Source: Rostrohypoxylon terebratum (Eukaryota; Ascomycota; Sordariomycetes; Xylariales; Hypoxylaceae). From it: a DNA stretch of 64,000 bases. The translations under genes and the position numbers were made by a program. The notes under the pieces were generated by a model. It had not been told where the DNA came from. It made no database searches and saw only the letters and a program-made list of their open reading frames with translations. Shown here piece by piece: positions 56,280 to 64,000 of this stretch (positions are counted from its first letter, which is position 1; each line of letters starts with the position of its first letter). The DNA is taken from NCBI GenBank assembly GCA_022497145.1, contig MU385892.1, positions 206,507 to 270,506 on the forward strand, given 5' to 3'.

Positions 56280-56750
56280 ATGCGCCCCTTCACGCTTATC
56301 GTAGCCACGACGGCAACTATCTTAGCACTCCCGCAACCGCATCCAGCAGGGATAAATGACGCGGAGGAAGGGATTTTGGGAGGCTTGAATAGTGGCCTAA
56401 ACGGCATCTTCGGCTCGCCTGAAGCACGCCGCAATGGAGACCAGGAAGGAGGATACCAATCAAGCTGTGAATACCGCAATAATGATGGCATTGCGAGTTG
56501 TGTAACTACGTGCGCGAATCAATGCGCTGCAGACCCGGAAGGATGCGACACATGCATAAGAGGATGCCGTGAGTGGCTCCCTAATATCTTTGAAATTATC
56601 CTATTGAGAAGTCTTGCTAACTTTGCCGTTTCAGCCTCCAAGTATGGTTGCGACAGTCATGGGCACGAGGGAAAGAGGCACCACCATCATCACGACAAAC
56701 ACGATCGCCGAGTCGAAGGTCTAAACTCGGAGGACGAGAGTTCGGAATGA
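56280..56750 (+). CDS. Small cysteine-rich secreted protein with His-rich tail (134 aa)
   Basis: Candidate effector or extracellular protein of unknown function. Exons 56280-56568 and 56635-56750; the 66-nt intron has GTGAGT, branch GCTAACT and TTTCAG. The frame is also open through the intron, but reading through adds a hydrophobic, non-conserved insert, so splicing is preferred (CIRGC joins PSKYGCDSHG). Signal peptide MRPFTLIVATTATILA, then a propeptide-like stretch. Eight cysteines cluster between residues about 60 and 105 (SCEYRNNDGIASC, TCANQC, GCDTCIRGC, GC), suggesting four disulfides. The tail HGHEGKRHHHHHDKHDRR is His-rich and could bind metal ions; this is inference. Confidence 0.75.
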   Translation: MRPFTLIVATTATILALPQPHPAGINDAEEGILGGLNSGLNGIFGSPEARRNGDQEGGYQSSCEYRNNDGIASCVTTCANQCAADPEGCDTCIRGCREWLPNIFEIILLRSLANFAVSASKYGCDSHGHEGKRHHHHHDKHDRRVEGLNSEDESSE

Positions 56751-57311
56751 AAGGAGTGAAATGCTTAATTTAAATATCGAAGTTATACGGCGACAGTGAT
56801 TCATCGCAGCTCTGGAAGTTGTCAGCACTACTTATTATTGGAAGAATTCGGTATGAACTACGACACGATATAGTGAATACATGAAATAGATACCATTGAA
56901 CGAAGAGAATATTGGCGTAGGAGACGCTAGGGTTGTTTGAATATCAATTGATGCCACAAAGAACTAATAAAACAAAAATCACCTACCGATTTTTGTCACA
57001 TTATGATGATTGAACTTTTTTCTGACTTAGCCTCGATTTTCTTTACATGTGGATGCGCCTACCCAAAACCTCAAACTTAAATCTCAAATCTCAAAGATAG
57101 AGTTCAATGAAGTCGTCACAAGTCAAAATACAGTGTGCAAGTGCCAACTTGTGGTGCTTGTAGCCTCAAGAATACCTAGGAGAAGGAAGGAGCAAACAAA
57201 AAGGCTGAAATCTTACTTCGTACTACGCGCACAGACCCTCTAAGTTCTCCTAAGAAACAGCCTCAGTTACACAAGCGTAATCAGCCAACCGAGCGCCCCA
57301 CTCGCAGAAAA
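56751..57311. other. Intergenic
   Basis: No protein-coding gene. It ends in the promoter of the U4 snRNA gene. Confidence 0.45.
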
Positions 57312-57319
57312 TATAAATA
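57312..57319 (+). promoter_or_regulatory. TATA box of the U4 snRNA gene
   Basis: TATAAATA lies about 52-59 bp before the predicted 5' end of U4, followed by a long C/T-rich stretch. It fits a Pol II snRNA promoter in fungi; position alone supports it. Confidence 0.5.
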
Positions 57320-57370
57320 CCCTTCCCCAATCCCTCCATCTTTCTTCCTTTCTCTTCCCTTTTTCTTCTC

Positions 57371-57497
57371 ATCTTAGTGCACGGGCTTTACGCGTCACAG
57401 TGAGGAGCAATCCGAGTGCGTGTTTTTGCTAGTTGAAAACTATTTTATGACCACTTCTGTTTGACTTCGGTCGGGCAGGGAATTTTTGCAACCCTCA
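57371..57497 (+). ncRNA. U4: U4 spliceosomal snRNA
   Basis: RNA partner of U6 in the U4/U6.U5 tri-snRNP. The 5' end atcttagtgcacgggc corresponds to the U4 stem II region that pairs with U6. The 5' stem-loop and kink-turn region reads cagtgagg, then aatccgag. The block tttttgctagttgaaaac (57422-57439) matches the conserved U4 segment found from yeast to human. A 9-bp hairpin with a TTCG loop (57457-57465 with 57470-57478) forms the 3' stem-loop. It is followed by the Sm-binding site aatttttg (57481-57488). The 3' end is approximate. The layout matches yeast and human U4. Confidence 0.93.
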
Positions 57498-59016
57498 ATC
57501 CGTTGATTCTTTTCGTTGCGCATCTGTCCCTTGCTTGGACGGACGTGAGGAAGAGACCCAGTTGGCGATGGGCCTCAAAGGCCTGTCGCTAATGCATGCT
57601 GCCTGATCGCGGATAGCAGATATATCGAGATTAATCTTAGACATTGTTCATATTGATTCGCTCGTATTTATGGCATCTGAAGACTTCTGAATTTTGTATC
57701 TATTTCGCTACAGGCGCCGTAGTTTGACCGTCTTTTCAAAGTCATCTTGGCTCGCCTAGAATGTTCTCAATAATCAATAAAAAAGGAAGCAACGGAAGAT
57801 CTCTTAGGCTTGTCTTTTGCCCCGTGATATTTCGGGAGGCAGGAACCATGGTTCATGCTGTATGATACGGCTCGTATAATGGTGACGGGAATCGAAGGGA
57901 ATTATTTTTTTAGAGCCGATCTCGGCATGACTTAAGGAAAAAAGAGGTTCTTTACCTGCATGGACACTACAGAGCTTTTAAACCAGATTCCCGATTTCAC
58001 GTGTGTCTAAATTCTCGATATATAGGTAATACTACCAGCTTCGTAAAGTCTTGATTGGATTCGCGAATGAATGATATTGATCAAGTACTCTAGAGGAGTG
58101 CGCTTATATAATCACATTAATCTAGCCATGTGCAAGTGAGGCGTAGTAGAAGCATTGAGGCGCATAGGGCTGTGGCGTGAGGGGTCATGCTTGATGTGGT
58201 CCGCTAACCGTTCGCGTTCCAGGGGATATTTTTAAAGCTTCTACCTCCGCTCTGCCCACTCTGATTCTATCCCCATATTTCTTTACCCGCCATTCGATGA
58301 TCATCTTCAACTTGAATCGATACATTCGAATTGACGAGTTTAATATGTTTCGGTGTTATTCATGCTGAGATTCTCGGCGTATTGCAGTTATCAATTATGC
58401 TGACATATCGGTACCTGTCAGCTACGATACTCGTCTAGATTAGATGAGCGTAAAGTCTCCTGATGGTAGACGATGATTTTTGACATGTCGCGAATTTTCA
58501 CGCAAAATTCGTGCTGTCAAAATAGTCCGACGGATACCGAGGGATTGAGTGGGTAGCAGCAAGCACCAGCCCTTTCTTGCCGATTCTTTCGAGCATCACA
58601 TGTACGGCATAGCCATTGAATGGGATAGGCCTAGGTTTTCAGAGGTCCACGTCGACCACACTGTCGGCGTTGTTACTCTCTGCAATCGTGGGTGTAGCTG
58701 GGCCACGTATGGGGAATGTTAGGCCGCAAGGTGACGATGGGTGGTTTGTGACGTAGCAGGTCTCCCGCCAATAGGCCAATGGATCGTCTCGCGATCCGAC
58801 ACCTACCCCAGTCCGCTGCAGCGTATCGGATCGCGACCTTGTCACTAGATACCATAATTATACAAAGCTTGGCACAACTGTACAAGGCGGTCAGTCCCTA
58901 GTGAAATGAAGATGGTCTTTTTTAAAATTCTTTCGACCGACTTTTGTTTTTCTTTCCTACTTCTCTTTTCCTCTCTCGTCTTATGTCGTCGTATCGGCTA
59001 GCAATTTCCCTTGTCC
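57498..59016. other. Gene-free stretch
   Basis: About 1.5 kb without a supported protein gene. It includes an imperfect inverted repeat at 58477-58524. The last 100 bp are C/T-rich and probably form the promoter and 5'UTR of the next gene. Confidence 0.45.
58477..58524. repeat. Imperfect 20-bp inverted repeat (hairpin)
   Basis: The arms ttttgacatgtcgcgaattt and the facing aaaattcgtgctgtcaaaa pair with a perfect 8-bp core (58491-58498 with 58504-58511), a 5-nt loop cacgc and an outer TTTTGACA/TGTCAAAA match. No gene overlaps it. Confidence 0.6.
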
Positions 59017-61244
59017 ATGTGGGAGAGGTGCGATGAGGCTCGGCCTCCGGCCGGGCGGGATCCCGACGTCGTCGGTCTGGGGGTATGTTTCATCAAAGCA
59101 ACCCGAGACCACCTTGAATCGCGACAAAGGCTGACTCTTTCGCTAGACCCTGATCGCTTGCGCCGGTTCCGCATCTATCGCGGTTCTGTGTTTGGTGATT
59201 CAGTACTTGCTTTTCTATCTCCCTTTGGGCGAGGACAGGCAGCAGTCAAATGCTGCCAATCCGATAGACGTCCTGTTAGTAGGTTGGCTCCGGAAGCCTC
59301 TTAGGTATTTAGGTATTAGAACCAGTTCGCCAACCCCGCCCCGGCAACGGGAGCGGAGGTGGTCCGCGGCTCTCGATCGAGTAAGCTCAGCAATTCCGGC
59401 TCATCTCGCAAATATCCCGTCGCTAATGTGATCATGTAGTATGTCTTGGCACTAGGCGATGTCCAGCTTGCAATGGGATTCGCGGTGTTAGCATTTGGTT
59501 ACGCATCATTGATCGAGCAAGGCTTGTCAATGTATCGCTGGTGGCTTATTGTGGGACTCACGTAAGTGAAGAGAATAATGATGAATCCATCATGGTGCAA
59601 GAACATCTTTTTATCTAACCACATGAAATATACAGCTGGTTTTCGGTAGTAACGAATCTAGCGACCACTTCATACCTTCGTACCTACTTCGTCAATCGAG
59701 ATCCGGGCGAGCGGTGGTGGAGGATCACTCTTCTTATGCTTCTTATTGTGGTGCTCAGCTTTTCCATGGTGCCGATTTACCAATTCAAGGAGAGGCTTAC
59801 TAATGAGCATGACGAGGATGTACAGCGCAGGATTCTTCGAACGACGAACGTACTCTGTTATTTTCCCGGACATGGCGCAAGGTTCGATACGCCACATTTT
59901 CTATCCGGAGTTACGCTCGTCGGCATTGTGATGGGTGTGGGATTGGTCCTCTTTGGTCTTTTGTGGGTCTACGAAAGACCTCGCAGCGTCATTTATAAGT
60001 GGCGCGATCATTACCGGGGAGAAATGGAGCAGTCCTTCTTCGGGGACGGGGACGGAGGGAATATCATAACATGCATTCGCTGCGAACAACGACACCTACT
60101 CCTCGTGGTCCGACCCGTCCTCTCACTTTGGCTCGTTTTACGACTGTACGCCGACTTGTTGAACTCCGTCCTGACCGAAAATATTTGCACTGCGGCTACG
60201 TTCGGTTGGGTGGTCGTGCGTTTTATCGACGTGGTACGGTTGGGCGGGACTTCGGAAATCGATATCCACCGTTGGAATTTTGGACAGATCATCGCCCTTG
60301 CTTTTTTTGCAGCGCCACTTGGATCGTTAGCAAGCTGTTTATGTGGTAGTGTTGGCAAACTTTTCTCCGGTCATTGCTTTTTTGGGTGGCCCAAGCTACA
60401 GAAACCCGAATGGTTACAAAGGTTCAGTAAGACAGCGCCGCCCGACCAGACGCCCGAAAACGAAACAGACCAGCAGAGCGTTCAACCCGAGCCTGAACGT
60501 ACCGAAATAACTAATGGATTAGCTGCGACGGGTCAACCAGAGGTTGTGGGGGGTAATCCCGAGGTGCAGGGACCTGAGGAAGGAAACAATTTGGAGCCTG
60601 TTGTTGATGACTTATCGAGGAGTATAGATTACGTCAATTCGTACAAGGCATTTCTTTCGCCTCGATTTGTTATCGCGCTCCCGGTCATGGGATTCTCGAA
60701 CCTTTTGCATCTCGTCCTGCTGCTGGCCTTGCCGAAAGTGCCCGGTTACCCGTCGCCCCCTCATGTCCTCTGGAGAACCATTTTCTGGTACCTCGTCTAC
60801 CAGCTGCTGCTTCTCTTCGCGTTTTCCCTCGCCGGCATGATCGTGGAAGAAAGGGTTACGAACGAGAGACGAATGCGAATCGCGTATCTAACAATCGCCG
60901 CCGTCGCAACCGTACTATCTACAGCGGCTATTCTAGATACGCTCTACGGCCTTGGTGGTATCCCGATGTCATATATAGGTATGGGAACGCTAGGTCTGAT
61001 CCTCCTCGTCTATCTCCTATACGGATGTGTGGCTCGACCTGGACCTCTAGCGAAAGGCAAGGCGCGGAGAAGCGGAGATGTCGAGGAAGCCCAACCATTA
61101 CTCGGAGCTACCCTCGAGAATGTGGGAAGGAGATTCATACAAGAAATCCGGATCTTTCCCGTCCGAAAACCGAAGCGGTGGCACGGTCCTTCGCGGAGAC
61201 CTCAAGTAACGAGAGGCAGGAGAAGCTACGGCACGATCGATTAA
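59017..61244 (+). CDS. Uncharacterised polytopic membrane protein (676 aa)
   Basis: Function unknown. Four exons: 59017-59082, 59147-59380, 59440-59561 and 59636-61244; introns 64, 59 and 74 nt with GTATGT/GTAAGC/GTAAGT donors. The start MWERCDEARPPAGRDPDVVG follows an in-frame TAG. About eleven hydrophobic segments can be read: 23-48, 108-128, 133-152, 168-187, 229-253, then further ones near 290-310, 350-375, 485-505, 517-545, 557-580 and 585-603. A hydrophilic loop rich in Pro, Glu and Gln (about 405-465) divides the protein into two parts. The tail is basic. Proteins with this arrangement (short soluble head, many helices, acidic loop) are common and unnamed in filamentous fungi. No transporter or receptor signature was recognised. 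Confidence 0.82.
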
Positions 61245-62634
61245 GAGCCCGGTGCGCGGTGCTATGGCAACTCGACGAACGAAAAATAACGGCGGGCAGT
61301 GGCATGGTTGTATGAAGTTTATTGATTTATATCCCCTTCGAGTCTTGGAATGGAGGCATTGGGTTTCATGTGTAGAATGAAGAATGAATCACGAGAGACG
61401 TCAATAGAAGTTACGTACATAGATAGTCTTATGAATATTCATGCCTCTGGACAATTGCTGAGATATATTTCCCGGGGAAGGTGAACGACGCTAGGTAGCT
61501 AGATGTTTGACTGAAGACAACACATTTTCCCCAACTACCTATGCGTATGACTGAAGCAGGCGCTTGTTAGATATGACTACCTTGGTACTATATCTGAGTG
61601 GATATCACAGTTTGTCTGGTCTCCTTCAACTTCAACTATACAGACATCTATCTACCTAAGCATCCAACAGTCCTCGTAGTTCTGATGTGTATCTTATGTT
61701 TTTACAAGCGAACCCCTAGCTTTATTGAAGCTGGTACCATGGTTTATTGATCAGATGTTATTCTCCTATAGAATGGAGAAGCGGGTTAGCAAAATCCAGG
61801 AGTCTGACGGGGACAACCACCATGACGCCTTTCAGATCAGATAGGTTAGGTATCTTACTAGGTATACTACTGTCTAGAGATACTTTAGGTAGGCTTTTTG
61901 ATATTCAATGTTATGTGGCAGGTACCTATTACTAGGTACTAGGTACTAGGTACTAGGTAGTAGGCATGATTCCCATATATTTTCAGGCAGGCACCGGCTT
62001 AGAATACACCCACTTGCGCATCCTCCTTGTCTAGGTAACTTTTGACGTCACTCAACTAAGATAATTCTCTGCAGGAGCCTACCGGCACTTCTTTTCTCTT
62101 TATACCAGGCTGAAAAGTTAACCATTGATGTAAAGGAAATTACACTGCATGTTTTGGAAGGCACAATATGTTTGCATCTTCGCCAAACTGTGCAGAGTGA
62201 CGTCCAGCGCAGTCTATTCTCGTTATCGCAAAGTCTACATAATAACGAGTTATCTAATAACGAACCGCTGAGCAATATTTCTTTTCTCTTACTAACTACA
62301 CATTCATACTAATTTATCATATCATTTCCCTATTCGATATGACGCTGTACTGATATCAACTATCAATTTTGATCACACATTCATCCAGCGAAACATTCTC
62401 TCGTCATCTACCTCGTCATTCACAAAGATCATCAATCATCTAGGTTAATATCGTCAATAACATTTAAGTTTCCGTCAAGAATATCAACGCCGCACACCTA
62501 TCGAGTTGCTATTACATGATTAAAGGTATCAAAGCATCCTGGCTAGATAACCACCACACGAATGCATCATCGCACTAACTACCTCCTCCAGGAGAACTTC
62601 TAGTCATCTACCTAATATCTGTCCTGATATCAAG
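61245..62634. other. Gene-free stretch
   Basis: No supported gene. Holds a tandem of ggtacta/aggtactaggtacta (about 61920-61963), part of the recurrent TACCTAGGTA-like motif family. The last 200 bp form the likely 5' flank of the F-box gene. Confidence 0.45.
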
Positions 62635-63975
62635 ATGACTTCTTCCATACAAGCATTTCCTACGGAGCTGATCCAAATGATCGTTGAGAATGTACCCAAG
62701 CAAGATTTGCGACAACTACGATTAGCATCACCGAAGTTTTATGGGGAAGCATCCAAAATCCTCTTTCGGAGAGTGTATGCCTCTCCCCATAAGAAAGACC
62801 TGGAGGTCCTATCAGCTATTGCAAGCCATCCGGTCCTGAGACGGTACCCTCGTGAGATCGTTTACGTGGGCGCTTTCTTTGATTCTAGGCTTACAAGAAA
62901 GCATTCGTTCAAGAGACAGTCAGCCGAGAAACGCCAATTTTACCTGGAAAGACTGCAGGAACAGGATGAGATGTCAGAGAGTGGCCTAGACGTGGACATC
63001 ATAACGTCCGCTTTGATCAAGCTATCATCCATCCACAAGGTCATATTTTCCAACCACTGGTGCCTGGAATCGTCCAAGCCTCCTTTGACGAGAGATGACC
63101 CTGGCTCCTTTCTAAGACCTGGTGGGGATACCTTTGCCAACACTGACTGTCCGAACGAGCCCTTATATGACCACGGCTTCCAGGTTATGTGTCGAGCGAT
63201 ATCCATCTCCGGCCGCAAAGTCAAACAATTCTTAATGCACTATCACTGCGGCAAAAATGACCTTTACCATCACATCACTGAGCCTTGGAATTCTGGGTTC
63301 CACTTTGAATCATTACCTCACGATGCTGGTGCAATCAAACGTGCTTGCAATGCTTTTCGAAGCATGCAAAAAATCGAGCTGAGCCTCACTTGAACATACT
63401 ACAACGATCTGTCCAAAATTTGGCAAGATAGATGTGCCGGACTAGCAAAGATTCTTAGCTCAGCTACGAAATTACGCGAATTAACATTGAGTTTCAATCA
63501 ACGCAAGGGTGTAGAAGTGCTATATGATGGGATGGATTGCAAGTTGCCACTAACGCCGGTCATATTAGCAAGTCAACCTTTGCCGAGCCTACGTACTTTA
63601 AGATTACGCTACAAATATATGCAACCAGAAGAACTGATTGCATTATTGAAGCCTCTTGCCGGCACCCTGAAGAAGTTGGAGTTGCATGGTATCTACTTAT
63701 ATGGAAGTTGGCGAGAAACTGCGATGGCATTGCACAAACTCGAGTGGAAACGGCTAGAGCAGGTCAACTTCGCTGATCTAAGAGAGTGCCGTGGCTATCT
63801 TGTTGAATGCAGGCATCATATGCCTGTATTCAGTACACTGGAAGGTACAATCTTGAATTGTATCGGAAACAGTATATACACGAACTGTCTCCAACTTGGA
63901 ATGTATAAGCCAACATACCAGTATGCGCACATACCAGGTGCGATCCACTTCAAAATCGCGACACGAACGCGTTGA
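62635..63975 (+). pseudogene. F-box/LRR-like protein gene interrupted by one in-frame TGA
   Basis: F-box proteins recruit substrates to SCF ubiquitin ligases; the substrate is unknown. The frame runs from 62635 to 63390 (252 codons), meets TGA at 63391-63393, and then stays open in the same frame until 63973-63975. The F-box is at residues 5-45 (IQAFPTELIQMIVENVPKQD, LRQLRLASPKFY). After the TGA, sequence resembling leucine-rich repeats continues (LRELTLSF, SLRTLRLRYKYM, GTLKKLELHGIYLY), as expected for the missing C-terminal half. One CGA-to-TGA change would explain the stop. An intron removing it is not supported because coding-like sequence flanks the stop on both sides. Alternatives are a truncated but working F-box protein or a sequence error. 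The window ends shortly after. Confidence 0.65.
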
Positions 63976-64000
63976 AAAACACCGCCTTTTTCCTTTATAT

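Overview
The window is nuclear DNA of a filamentous ascomycete, most likely a Sordariomycete; the sequence alone does not fix the genus. The evidence is the gene content: a class I myosin with fungal architecture, a CFEM protein, a Zn2Cys6 regulator, a FunK1 kinase, a DUF7708-NACHT protein and Pfa4. Introns are short (mostly 50-110 nt), GT-AG, with CTAAC/CTAAT-like branch points. Genes are 1-5 exons long and separated by intergenic tracts of 0.3-3 kb. Splice models were read by eye: protein continuity across each junction was checked, but there is no transcript support.

Layout. 2.2-9.5 kb: a small Hva1-type TUDOR protein, class I myosin (+) and the convergent palmitoyltransferase Pfa4 (-). 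10.3-14.4 kb: a CFEM GPI-type surface protein, the exon-junction protein Y14 (-) and an MFS transporter. 14.8-24.5 kb: a spindle-pole/Cep57-like coiled-coil protein (-), a family 2 glycosyltransferase (+) and a frameshifted cytochrome P450 (-). 24.5-27.2 kb is gene-poor and holds one decayed ORF. 27.2-35.3 kb: a Cys-rich unknown protein (+), a DUF7514 protein (-), a GNAT acetyltransferase (-) and an alpha/beta hydrolase (-).

35.9-39.2 kb is the most unusual part. A FunK1-type kinase gene, whose N-terminal half looks like a PD-(D/E)xK nuclease fold, lies between two inverted copies of a 72-101 bp sequence. Each copy is bounded by TA. A third copy of the terminal core lies just inside the left end. 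No transposase is visible. The unit ends about 175 bp before the start codon of a Zn2Cys6 regulator.

42.2-49.1 kb is mostly housekeeping: ribosomal protein eL20 (-), CSN12/PCI protein (+) and a BTB protein (-). 49-64 kb is accessory: a tRNA-like/SINE-like sequence, a DUF7708-NACHT STAND protein (-), a Cys-rich secreted protein with a His-rich tail (+), a U4 snRNA gene (+), a large polytopic membrane protein (+) and an F-box/LRR-like gene broken by one in-frame TGA.

Most genes act independently. No biosynthetic cluster is evident; the P450 stands alone and is broken.
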